From: Arthrobacter_J sp038199985
Lineage (GTDB): Bacteria > Actinomycetota > Actinomycetes > Actinomycetales > Micrococcaceae
NCBI GenBank assembly: GCA_038199985.1
Contig: JBBPYK010000049.1
Span: 1 to 33,056 of the forward strand
Reading direction: 5' to 3'
DNA: 33,056 bases
Shown here piece by piece: positions 1-7,937 of the stretch. The notes beneath the pieces were generated by a model. The model ran no database searches. It was given only the letters and a program-made list of their open reading frames with translations, and was not told the DNA's origin. Each line of letters starts with the position of its first letter. Within the stretch, counting starts at the first letter, position 1. A program made the position numbers and the translations under genes.

Positions 1-36
1 ACCAAATCAACCAATAAATAATTGGTATCAACAAAC

Positions 37-70
37 TTGGCACACTATTGAGTTCTCAAACAACAGGCAC
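37..70 (-). promoter_or_regulatory. BoxA-like antitermination element of rRNA leader
   Basis: The minus strand reads TGTTTGAGAACTCAATAGTG inside this interval. This matches the BoxA region of mycobacterial and other actinobacterial rrn leaders as I know it. BoxA recruits Nus factors to rRNA transcripts to prevent premature termination. A related TGTTGTTTGGG stretch lies just upstream on the same strand. Confidence 0.75.
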
Positions 71-128
71 TACCGGCACCAACAACACCCAAACAACAGG
101 CCCTGCATCGCTCCGGAGCAACTTCTCA

Positions 129-157
129 AACTTACCCGCTCACCCTGTATGAGTCAA
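129..157 (-). promoter_or_regulatory. rRNA promoter, proximal
   Basis: On the minus strand TTGACT (157-152) is followed after exactly 17 nt by TAAGTT (134-129). Both hexamers are good sigma-A elements. The promoter points toward the BoxA element, so it is the downstream member of a tandem rrn promoter pair. Start of transcription is expected near position 122. Confidence 0.7.
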
Positions 158-258
158 ACCGGGCTGATCTTCCGCGGTCCGAGATACGAACCGGAACCTG
201 AGTTCTAGGGGAGGATCATCTGCTAGCTCTTGGGTTTCCCCTGGAGCAGCGGATATAA

Positions 259-288
259 ACTCTAACACCGTTTACTGGGGAATGTAAA
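259..288 (-). promoter_or_regulatory. rRNA promoter, distal
   Basis: On the minus strand TTTACA (288-283) is followed after 18 nt by TAGAGT (264-259), a common -10 in actinobacterial rrn promoters. It lies about 130 bp upstream of the second promoter and about 75 bp beyond the end of the glgB fusion gene. Confidence 0.65.
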
Positions 289-312
289 TCATCGTAGAGA
301 CGACGCCCGGAA

Positions 313-348
313 GTGCTGACGCCAGCGTTACCCTGCCGGCTCCAGCAC
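313..348 (-). terminator. Imperfect hairpin after the glgB fusion gene
   Basis: GTGCTG..GCC and GGC..CAGCAC form a stem interrupted by a 2-nt internal mismatch, 17 nt past the glgB stop. There is no T-run, so it is only a candidate terminator separating the glucan operon from the rRNA promoters. Confidence 0.35.
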
Positions 349-364
349 CACCAAAACTTCACAT

Positions 365-3300
365 CTACGCTGGAATCAGGTACAGAACCGAGAGCGCTGG
401 CAAGGTCAACGTGACACTCGCCGGTTGCCCGCTGATCGCCCCGTCTTCTGCATTTACGATGCCCATGTTTCCGCCACCGGCGCCGCCAAACTCGCTGGCG
501 TCTGTGTTGAGAGCTTCACGCCATTGGCCTGAGTTCGGCAGGCCTAGCCTGTACCCCTCATGGGTACTTCCGGAGAAATTCGCCACGCAGACCAGCGGAT
601 TACCATCCAGATCCCAACGGATAAAGGACAGGACGTTGTGTGCGCGATCGTTCTCATCGACCCACTGAAAACCGGACGGTTCGTTGTCTTGCGCGTAAAG
701 GGCGGGGGTCTGCCGGTAAACGGCATTCAATGACCGGATCAGCTCCTGCACCCCCTTGTGCGAGGGGTTCTCCGAAAGCCACCAGTCCAAGCCATAGGCC
801 TCAGACCACTCCGATTCCTGGCCGAATTCCGTTCCCATGAAGATCAGCTGCTTACCCGGGTGCGCCCATTGAAACGCAAAGTACGCGCGAAGATTAGCGA
901 GTTGCTGCCACCGATCCCCCGGCATCTTGCGCAACAACGAACCCTTACCGTGCACCACTTCATCGTGACTGATGGGCAGCAGGAAGTTTTCCGTATACGC
1001 GTAGGCCAGTGAGAACGTCGCCTTGTTGTGATGGAACCCCCGATTGATCGGGTCCTCCGCAACGTACTCCAGCGAGTCGTGCATCCACCCCATGTTCCAC
1101 TTGATCCCAAAGCCAAGCCCGCCAGCCGACGTCGGGCGCGTGACGCCGTCGAATGCGGTGGACTCCTCTGCGATCATGACGATTCCTGGCGCCCGCCGAT
1201 AGGCTGTTGCTGTGACTTCCTGAAGGAAGGCGATGGCTTCAAGATTTTCTCGGCCACCACGAACATTCGGGCGCCATTGCCCAGCTTCACGCGAGTAATC
1301 CAGGTACAACATCGATGCCACAGCATCCACGCGGAGGCCATCAATATGGAACTCTTCCATCCAATACAACGCATTCGCAACAAGGAAGTTACGCACTTGA
1401 TTACGACCAAAATCAAAGATCAGCGTTCCCCAGTCCTGATGTTCGCCCAGGAACGGGTCGGGGTGTTCGTACAGCGGTTGGCCATCGAATTTGGCCAGCG
1501 CCCAAGAGTCCTTTGGAAAGTGCGCCGGTACCCAGTCAAGAAGGACGCCGATACCCGCTTGATGCAACCGATCGACCAAGAACTTGAAATCGTCAGGATC
1601 TCCGAAGCGTGAAGTCGGCGCGTAGTAGGACGTCACTTGGTAGCCCCACGAACCACCAAAAGGGTGCTCCGCGACAGGCATCAATTCCACATGGGTGAAT
1701 CCCTGCCACTGCGCATATTCGACCAGCTGATCCGCGAGTTCCCGGTAGCTCAGGCCCACCCGCCACGAACCAAGGTGTACTTCGTAGACACTCATGGGCC
1801 CGTTATGCGGATTACGTTCAGCCCGTTCATTCATCCACTGATCATCTTCAAAGGAATACGTGGATTCGACAACTCGTGAGGCCGTCAATGGGGGAACTTC
1901 AGTGAACCGCGCCATGGGGTCCGCCTTGTCACGCCACTGGCCGTCGCTGCCGAGAATCTCATATTTGTAGCGGGCTCCCGTCTCAACGTCCGGGATGAAA
2001 AGCTCCCACACGCCTGACCCACCCAGACTGCGCAGGGCGTTGACGGAGCCATCCCAACCGTTGAAATCGGCTTTCACTCGGATGGCACGCGCATTAGGTG
2101 CCCATACGGCGAAACTGACACCACTGACATCACCAAGGACCGACGAATAATGCCGGACATGGGAACCGAGCACAGTCCACAACGACTCGTGCCGCCCCTC
2201 GCCGATCAAATGTAGATCCATCTCACCCAAAGTGGGAAGGAAACGATACGGGTCATCTACCGTTTCAGCAGTGCCGCCGTCGTACGTCACCTTCAACCGG
2301 TAATCCGGCACGTGCCCTGCCCGCTCAACTGGCACCGTTCCGGCCCAAACTCCGTTGTGCTCGTGGGTGAGAGCAACAGTACCGCTGGACGTTACTACCT
2401 CGACGCTTTGTGCGAGCCGGCGCAGCGTTCGGACCGTGACCAGTTCAGGTTCAGAGCGTTCTTCCTCCGGCGCTAGATGCGCACCAAGCACCTGATGAGG
2501 CTGGTGGTAGCGGCCTTCAGATACCGCCTGCAGAATCTCTGTAGGCACGAACTGCGGCGCGCTGCTCCGTTCCGGAGCCTCCACTTTCAACACCTCCCCC
2601 GGAACAGAACCGAGCGCACGACGCACCGCCGTCGCAGGCACCTCCACCCAGTCCGGACGGCTCCGTAGTTCGTACACGACCTCGTACAACGCCTTGTCCA
2701 CCCAGAGCCCTGTGAATAGAACATCAGTGGGGTCGATTCTGTTACCCGACTCCTCCTCGTAGCCCCGCAGGAACGCGTGGCTAGTCGCCCTCGCCCACCG
2801 TCGAGCTTCCTCGGTGCGTCCCGTGCGGTTTGCCGGAGGTGCAGCATTGATGACGACGCCGGCTGCATAGTCGAAAGAACGCAGCATCCCCACCACGTCC
2901 CGCAGCGGAACATCCGGGACGCTCCGCTCCGCAGCCGCCCGCAGCGGCTCACCCTCGAAATCAAGGACGATCCAACCGCGCGTAGGTGAATAAAGGACCT
3001 GACCGAGGTGATAATCAGCATGGATCCGCTGCAGTTCTGGAAGTTCTTCCAAGGCGCGCAGCTGCGACAACAACCTGTCCACCTCTGCGCCCAGCGGACC
3101 GACGACGTCGTGCGCTTCCCGCCAAGCCCACTGGATACGATGCGCTACTGTTTCCAAGAATTCTTGGGTCTCATCTGCCGTAGCGGTACGCGAACCCAGT
3201 TCCCGACTCAACTGAGCGTGGATACGTCCCGTAACTCGGCCCAGCTCTTTCGCTTCCGCCGTGAAATCGACACCGTCAAGGGCCGCCGCTGAGGCACTGC

Positions 3301-4006
3301 GCCAAGCATCAGTACCGTCCTGTACGAATTCGCGCACAACGCTCAGATGGCCGCCCGTCCACTCCTCAGACTCACCACTCCCCGTGCGCCAACTGCCTCG
3401 CACAGCACCATAAGTCACCGGAACATCGGTGGAACCAGCATCTGTGAGGGCCGCGCTGACCTCTACATCTGGACTGTTTCCTTCTGCCAAGACGCGATAG
3501 AACTTCACAATCAAGGGAACCCTGTCGGTCTCCACAACCACGGATGTATTGGACTGCTCGCCCGTGAGCGCACGACAAGAAACCGAGGGCGGGAACCCGT
3601 TCCACGACTCGAAGCCGCCATGGGCCTGGCCCTCAGTGCGATCATCAGCCGTGGTCCCCGAAGTCCGCATCAGCTCCAACCATGCGGCAACGAATACGGG
3701 ATCAGAGGTACCGTCATAGACCCAGCGTCGGCCATGCTCCGAATGCTCCGATTCACCAATGAACACCATGCCGGATTCCGTCACTGGTTTGGACCGGATG
3801 CTGAGCGGCACGCTGATGATGTCGGTACGTCGGCCAGAAACAACGGCGACGACGTGCACCTCAAGTCCCACCTCCCCAGCGGGGTCCTGCAATTTGATGC
3901 CGCCCACCCTTCGCAGCTTCACCTCCCGACCTCTGGACGGGAACCAGCGTTGACCGGGCAGCCAAGATTCGAGCAGATCAGGGAGTGCGGGGGTCATAAT
4001 CGACAT
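365..4006 (-). CDS. glgB: Maltokinase-GlgB fusion: maltokinase domain plus 1,4-alpha-glucan branching enzyme
   Basis: The 1213-residue protein joins two enzymes. Residues about 1-480 resemble maltokinase (Mak/Pep2), which phosphorylates maltose to maltose-1-phosphate. They carry the kinase motif HADYHLGQ (Asp331, likely catalytic base) and LDFEGE (Asp349, likely Mg-binding). Residues about 490-1213 are a complete GH13 branching enzyme with an N-terminal CBM48-like part. The catalytic triad is Asp894 (RVDAVAS), Glu947 (IAEEST) and Asp1015 (SHDEVVHG), with the same spacing as E. coli D405/E458/D526. It would make branch points on glucan built by GlgE. The start overlaps the treS stop as TGATG, which implies coupled translation, so ATG 4006 is preferred over the ATG three codons later. 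Maltokinase is more familiar as a separate protein or a TreS fusion. The two-domain reading is secure; physical coupling of the activities is inference. Confidence 0.93.
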   Translation of the reverse strand: MSIMTPALPDLLESWLPGQRWFPSRGREVKLRRVGGIKLQDPAGEVGLEVHVVAVVSGRRTDIISVPLSIRSKPVTESGMVFIGESEHSEHGRRWVYDGTSDPVFVAAWLELMRTSGTTADDRTEGQAHGGFESWNGFPPSVSCRALTGEQSNTSVVVETDRVPLIVKFYRVLAEGNSPDVEVSAALTDAGSTDVPVTYGAVRGSWRTGSGESEEWTGGHLSVVREFVQDGTDAWRSASAAALDGVDFTAEAKELGRVTGRIHAQLSRELGSRTATADETQEFLETVAHRIQWAWREAHDVVGPLGAEVDRLLSQLRALEELPELQRIHADYHLGQVLYSPTRGWIVLDFEGEPLRAAAERSVPDVPLRDVVGMLRSFDYAAGVVINAAPPANRTGRTEEARRWARATSHAFLRGYEEESGNRIDPTDVLFTGLWVDKALYEVVYELRSRPDWVEVPATAVRRALGSVPGEVLKVEAPERSSAPQFVPTEILQAVSEGRYHQPHQVLGAHLAPEEERSEPELVTVRTLRRLAQSVEVVTSSGTVALTHEHNGVWAGTVPVERAGHVPDYRLKVTYDGGTAETVDDPYRFLPTLGEMDLHLIGEGRHESLWTVLGSHVRHYSSVLGDVSGVSFAVWAPNARAIRVKADFNGWDGSVNALRSLGGSGVWELFIPDVETGARYKYEILGSDGQWRDKADPMARFTEVPPLTASRVVESTYSFEDDQWMNERAERNPHNGPMSVYEVHLGSWRVGLSYRELADQLVEYAQWQGFTHVELMPVAEHPFGGSWGYQVTSYYAPTSRFGDPDDFKFLVDRLHQAGIGVLLDWVPAHFPKDSWALAKFDGQPLYEHPDPFLGEHQDWGTLIFDFGRNQVRNFLVANALYWMEEFHIDGLRVDAVASMLYLDYSREAGQWRPNVRGGRENLEAIAFLQEVTATAYRRAPGIVMIAEESTAFDGVTRPTSAGGLGFGIKWNMGWMHDSLEYVAEDPINRGFHHNKATFSLAYAYTENFLLPISHDEVVHGKGSLLRKMPGDRWQQLANLRAYFAFQWAHPGKQLIFMGTEFGQESEWSEAYGLDWWLSENPSHKGVQELIRSLNAVYRQTPALYAQDNEPSGFQWVDENDRAHNVLSFIRWDLDGNPLVCVANFSGSTHEGYRLGLPNSGQWREALNTDASEFGGAGGGNMGIVNAEDGAISGQPASVTLTLPALSVLYLIPA

Positions 4007-5772
4007 CAGTCAACCACCTTCGTAGCCGTTACCACAGGAAGCACCCCTGTTTGGGGCGACGCCGTATTGGAAGCCGCGGAACGCATCCGCAGCCAGTAGA
4101 AGTCGTGACTGCCCATGGTCAACGTGATGCTGCCGTCATCGCCGAACTCGGGAAACGGCGTGCCGCCGAACAAATCGCGCAGACCACGGCCCGCATACTC
4201 TGGCAACTGCATGCGCGCAGCAACTGGATGCTGAGAGAGATTGAAGATGCAAAAGATGGTCTCTGCACGCTCATCCTCGACGTTGCCCTCCGGTAAATCG
4301 CGAAGAAACGCAAGTACGTGTTCGGAATCTGTGGGAACGCTGCGGTAGGACCCCAGCCCGAACGCGGGATGGGCCCGCCGGACCGCGAGCATCTGCCTTA
4401 CCCAATGCAGCAATGACCCGGACGTGGCCAAGTGGGCCTCAACGTTGACGTGATTGTAGTGGTAGACAAGAGATTGAACGACCGGCAGATACAGCTTTCC
4501 GGGATCCGCTGTAGAGAATCCAGCGTTACGGTCTGGGTTCCACTGCATGGGAGTTCGAGACGCGTCGCGATCATCGAGCCAGATATTGTCCCCCATGCCG
4601 ATCTCGTCCCCGTAGTAGAGGAAAGGGCTGCCCGGAAGAGAGAGCAGCATGGCATGGATGAGCTCTGTCTCTGCCCTCGAATTGTCGAGAAGAGGTGCGA
4701 GTCTGCGTCGGATACCCACGTTGGCGCGCATGCGTGAATCGGGAGCGTACCAGCCAAGCATGGCTTCGCGTTCCTCGGTAGTGACCATCTCAAGGGTCAA
4801 TTCGTCATGGTTTCGCAGGAAAGTGCCCCACTGGGCTCCAGCAGGGATTTCCGGGGTCTCAGCCATCGTCTGGATGATCGGCGCAGCTTTCTGATCCCGC
4901 AAGGCGTAGAAGAGCTTCGGCATGATCGGAAAGTGGAAGCACATATGGCATTCCGCCCCATTTTCATCGCCGAAATACTCAACCACTTCTTCCGGCATCT
5001 GATTAGCTTCTGCGATGATCACGCGGCCCGGGTACTCATGGTCCACCATGGCGCGCAGATCCTTGAGGAACGCATGCGTTTTCGGCAGGTTTTCGCAGTT
5101 TGTGCCGTCTTCCTCGAAGAGGTATGGAATGGCGTCCGCACGGAAGCCGTCGATGCCCTGATCCAACCAGAACCGGACGACGTCGTACAGGGCCTCGATC
5201 ACCTTGGGGTTCTCGAAGTTTAAGTCCGGCTGATGACTGAAGAACCGGTGCCAGAAAAACTGACGACGGATGGGGTCGAAGGTCCAGTTGGATTCCTCCG
5301 TATCCACGAAGATGATCCGCGCATCTTCGTATTTCTCATCCGTGTCGCTCCAGACGTAGAAATCCCCATAGGGGCCATCAGGATTGGTGCGCGACTCTTC
5401 GAACCAATTGTGCTTGTCAGAGGTATGGTTCAGCGGGAGGTCGATGACCACGCGGACGCCACGGGCGTGTGCTTCAGTGACGAGTCGCTTGAAATCGTTG
5501 ATGGTGCCAAACTCGTCGAGCACGTTGTAATAATCTTCGATGTCGTAACCACCATCACGTAGTGGTGACTTGAAGAACGGCGGAATCCACAAGCAGTCGA
5601 TTCCCAACCACTGCAGATAGTCAAGACGCTCGATCAGGCCTGAGAAATCGCCTGATCCGTCCCCGTTGGCGTCTGCGAAACCGCGCACCAGAACTTCATA
5701 GAAGACCGCCTTCCGGTACCAGTGTGGATCGTGGGTAAGGCCTGGTGCATGCAGCGAATACGGGTAGGGCAC
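4006..5772 (-). CDS. treS: Trehalose synthase (maltose alpha-D-glucosyltransferase)
   Basis: A 588-residue GH13 enzyme that interconverts trehalose and maltose in the cytoplasm and feeds maltose to the maltokinase domain encoded next. Family landmarks are the N-terminal WYRKAVFYEVLVRGFAD block, the nucleophile Asp213 in FRADAIPYL, the acid/base Glu255 in IIAEANQ and the stabilising Asp323 in RNHDEL. The length fits a stand-alone TreS without a maltokinase tail. The start is GTG at 5772. It overlaps the glgE stop by one base (TAGTG), and the treS stop overlaps the next start as TGATG, so three enzymes of one pathway are translated in a chain. Alternatives such as oligo-1,6-glucosidase are less likely given the GlgE-pathway context. 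Confidence 0.93.
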   Translation of the reverse strand: MPYPYSLHAPGLTHDPHWYRKAVFYEVLVRGFADANGDGSGDFSGLIERLDYLQWLGIDCLWIPPFFKSPLRDGGYDIEDYYNVLDEFGTINDFKRLVTEAHARGVRVVIDLPLNHTSDKHNWFEESRTNPDGPYGDFYVWSDTDEKYEDARIIFVDTEESNWTFDPIRRQFFWHRFFSHQPDLNFENPKVIEALYDVVRFWLDQGIDGFRADAIPYLFEEDGTNCENLPKTHAFLKDLRAMVDHEYPGRVIIAEANQMPEEVVEYFGDENGAECHMCFHFPIMPKLFYALRDQKAAPIIQTMAETPEIPAGAQWGTFLRNHDELTLEMVTTEEREAMLGWYAPDSRMRANVGIRRRLAPLLDNSRAETELIHAMLLSLPGSPFLYYGDEIGMGDNIWLDDRDASRTPMQWNPDRNAGFSTADPGKLYLPVVQSLVYHYNHVNVEAHLATSGSLLHWVRQMLAVRRAHPAFGLGSYRSVPTDSEHVLAFLRDLPEGNVEDERAETIFCIFNLSQHPVAARMQLPEYAGRGLRDLFGGTPFPEFGDDGSITLTMGSHDFYWLRMRSAASNTASPQTGVLPVVTATKVVD

Positions 5773-7817
5773 TAGAGGCTCCTTCTAATCGAAAGGATGT
5801 GAGCTGGTTCGACGTGCGCATCAAGCCTCACGTAATTATGCTGATTCCACTGCCAGCTGTTTCCGCTGAGCAGATCATCCACCCAGAAAGACCCGTCCGG
5901 GAATTGGTCTCCTGCCTCGATCTGCAGTGCATCCAGATCGAGGCTAACGGTACTTTCCCTGACACTGTGCGGATCGGTATTGATGACCACGATGATGGTG
6001 TCCATGCCGTTGTCTGTCTCTTTGTGCTTTGAGAAGACCAGCGTTGCCTCGTCTGTGCTCGAGTGAAGTGTGAGGTTCTGCAAATCCCTGAGCGCTGGGT
6101 GGGCTCTGCGGATCTCATTCAACCTCGTCAGGTAAGGAGCCAGGCTTCGGCCCTCCGCCTCAGCTGCCTCGTAGTCGCGGGGCCGGTACTGGAATTTCTC
6201 GTTGTCGATATTCTCCTCGGCACCCGGGCGCGCCACGTGTTCGAAGAGCTCGTAACCCGAATACACTCCCCAGAGCGGGCTGGCCATGGATGCCAGCACC
6301 GCTCGAATCTTGAATCCCGCAGGGCCACCATATTGCAGGAACTCGCTCAGAATATCCGGAGTGTTCACAAAAAAGTTGGGCCGGAAGAACGCAGGACTTT
6401 CGTGGCTGACTTCCGTGAAGTACTCCTCTAGTTCTTCTTTGGTGTTCCGCCACGTGAAATACGAATACGACTGCTGGAAGCCCGCTCTACCCAACGCATG
6501 CATCATGGCCGGACGGGTAAATGCTTCCGCCAGAAAGACGACGCCTGGGTCCTCGTCATTGATCTGCCCGATCAGCCACTCCCAGAACATGACCGGCTTG
6601 GTGTGAGGGTTATCCACGCGGAATATCCGCACACCATGGCTGACCCACAGACGAACGATCCGCAAAACTTCTCGTGAAAGACCATCCGGGTCATTATCGA
6701 AATTCAGCGGGTAGATGTCCTGATATTTCTTGGGCGGATTCTCAGCGTAGGCTATCGTCCCATCGACCCGGGTGGTGAACCACTCCGGATGCTCATCCAC
6801 CCATGGGTGGTCCGGTGACGCCTGCAGCGCCAAATCAAGGGCAACTTCCAGTCCGAGCTCCTCCGCCCTCGCAACAAAAGCGTCAAAGTCTTCGAAGGTT
6901 CCGAGGTCGGGGTGGATGGAGTCATGGCCCCCTTCGGCTGCCCCGATGGCCCATGGGGAACCAGGGTCCGTTGGGCCCGCCGTCAACGTATTGTTGGGGC
7001 CTTTTCGATGAGTCACACCAATGGGGTGGATCGGCGGCAGGTAGACGACGTCGAACGCCATCTTTGCCACCGCTGGTAGCCGCTCCGCTGCCGTCCGGAA
7101 ATTTCCTGACGTCCAAGACTTCGAGACCGGGTCATAGACCGCTCCCTCAGACCGCGGAAAGAACTCATACCAAGAGCCGCGTCCAGCCCGCTCTCTCTCT
7201 ACCTGCAGTGGGAACTCCGAAGATTCACTGACATGGCTCCTCAGTGGATACGTCGCAACGGCTACCCGTACCTCGTCATCGAGTCCGGCTTGCAGACGCT
7301 CTTCCGTGGAAAGCGACAGATCGGCAAGAGTTGTACCTGCACGCCTGAAAGCGCTTCGGCACGACGCCGGGACTTCCGATTCCGCGGCCGCATCTGCGAA
7401 CAGTGCCGCCCCTTCCTGGAGCATGAGGTCGACATCGACTCCAGCTGCGATCTTGACCCGGGCGTTGTGACTCCACGTGGCGTAGCGATCAGTCCAACCC
7501 TCCACCCGGAACGTCCACCTACCGGTGTGAGTCGGACGGATGAGACCTTCCCAGCGGTCGGTGCCGGGCACAGCAATCTGAAGCGCCACCCGTTGGATCT
7601 CTGCACCGGCGGGATCAAATAACACCGCCGTCACCCCGAGCTGATCGTGCCCCTCCCGGAATACAGTTGCTCCCACGCCGATATCCTCCCCCGGCATGGC
7701 CTTGGCAGGAAACAGTCCGCCCTCAATAACCGGGGTGACGGCCGTGATGGGGATCCGGCCGAACCGGATTCCAGGTGCTGACAGGACATCGTGTGGTAGC
7801 TCGCTTGGTTTACTCAC
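5772..7817 (-). CDS. glgE: Alpha-1,4-glucan:maltose-1-phosphate maltosyltransferase
   Basis: A 681-residue GH13_3 enzyme that transfers maltosyl units from maltose-1-phosphate to the non-reducing end of alpha-1,4-glucan. Signatures are PPIHPIGVTHRKGPNN, the nucleophile Asp402 in IFRVDNPHTKP and the acid/base Glu431 in FLAEAFTRP. The 29-residue spacing equals that of the Streptomyces coelicolor enzyme (D394/E423). It is the first gene of the operon glgE-treS-mak/glgB. The start is GTG 7817. No ribosome binding site is visible, but TAACGT lies seven bases upstream, suggesting a leaderless transcript. The upstream region is shared with divergent glgP and contains a long inverted repeat. Confidence 0.94.
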   Translation of the reverse strand: MSKPSELPHDVLSAPGIRFGRIPITAVTPVIEGGLFPAKAMPGEDIGVGATVFREGHDQLGVTAVLFDPAGAEIQRVALQIAVPGTDRWEGLIRPTHTGRWTFRVEGWTDRYATWSHNARVKIAAGVDVDLMLQEGAALFADAAAESEVPASCRSAFRRAGTTLADLSLSTEERLQAGLDDEVRVAVATYPLRSHVSESSEFPLQVERERAGRGSWYEFFPRSEGAVYDPVSKSWTSGNFRTAAERLPAVAKMAFDVVYLPPIHPIGVTHRKGPNNTLTAGPTDPGSPWAIGAAEGGHDSIHPDLGTFEDFDAFVARAEELGLEVALDLALQASPDHPWVDEHPEWFTTRVDGTIAYAENPPKKYQDIYPLNFDNDPDGLSREVLRIVRLWVSHGVRIFRVDNPHTKPVMFWEWLIGQINDEDPGVVFLAEAFTRPAMMHALGRAGFQQSYSYFTWRNTKEELEEYFTEVSHESPAFFRPNFFVNTPDILSEFLQYGGPAGFKIRAVLASMASPLWGVYSGYELFEHVARPGAEENIDNEKFQYRPRDYEAAEAEGRSLAPYLTRLNEIRRAHPALRDLQNLTLHSSTDEATLVFSKHKETDNGMDTIIVVINTDPHSVRESTVSLDLDALQIEAGDQFPDGSFWVDDLLSGNSWQWNQHNYVRLDAHVEPAHILSIRRSL

Positions 7818-7824
7818 AAGTTAG

Positions 7825-7830
7825 ACGTTA
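7825..7830 (-). promoter_or_regulatory. -10 element of glgE, probable leaderless promoter
   Basis: On the minus strand TAACGT sits exactly seven bases before the GTG start of glgE. With no Shine-Dalgarno sequence between them, transcription probably begins at or next to the start codon. A weak TTAGCA, 18 nt further upstream, would be the -35 and falls inside the left arm of the inverted repeat. Confidence 0.55.
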
Positions 7831-7840
7831 TCGACAATCA

Positions 7841-7895
7841 GGACCGATTGCTAAGAAATCAGCAGAAGTATTCAAAGTTCGCTTAGCAACGGTCC
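7841..7895. promoter_or_regulatory. Long inverted repeat in the glgE/glgP divergent promoter region
   Basis: GGACCGATTGCTAAG (7841-7855) and CTTAGCAACGGTCC (7882-7895) are reverse complements except for one extra base in the left arm. The arms are separated by 26 nt. The spacing (about 40 bp centre to centre, close to four helical turns) suits a regulator that binds two half-sites or loops DNA. The site lies between the two mirrored -10 elements. Which protein binds is unknown. Confidence 0.6.
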
Positions 7896-7924
7896 CGCTC
7901 AGCGACTCAGAGGCCGAAGTGCGC

Positions 7925-7930
7925 TAACGT
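7925..7930 (+). promoter_or_regulatory. -10 element of glgP, probable leaderless promoter
   Basis: TAACGT ends seven bases before the GTG start of glgP, the same hexamer and spacing as on the glgE side. No ribosome binding site is seen. The -35 region is weak. Confidence 0.55.
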
Positions 7931-7937
7931 TGCGCTC

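Larger units (their letters stand above)
1..251 (-). other. 5' leader of an rRNA operon (16S gene just beyond the left edge)
   Basis: No protein gene is visible in 1-364. Read on the minus strand the stretch contains two sigma-A-type promoters followed by a BoxA-type antitermination element. That is the layout of an actinobacterial 16S rRNA leader. A 6-bp inverted repeat (ACCAAT/ATTGGT) near positions 12-28 could belong to the processing stem that flanks pre-16S RNA. The 16S gene itself is not in the window, so its presence to the left is inferred. The extent given assumes transcription starts from the upstream promoter. Confidence 0.75.

Noticed and set aside
1028..1612. 194-codon plus-strand ORF inside the glgB fusion
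   Set aside because: It is antisense to the conserved GH13 catalytic region, and its product shows no domain. It arises from codon bias of the real gene.
3347..4099. 250-codon plus-strand ORF opposite the maltokinase domain
   Set aside because: It is antisense to conserved kinase sequence and crosses into treS, without a ribosome binding site or recognisable product.
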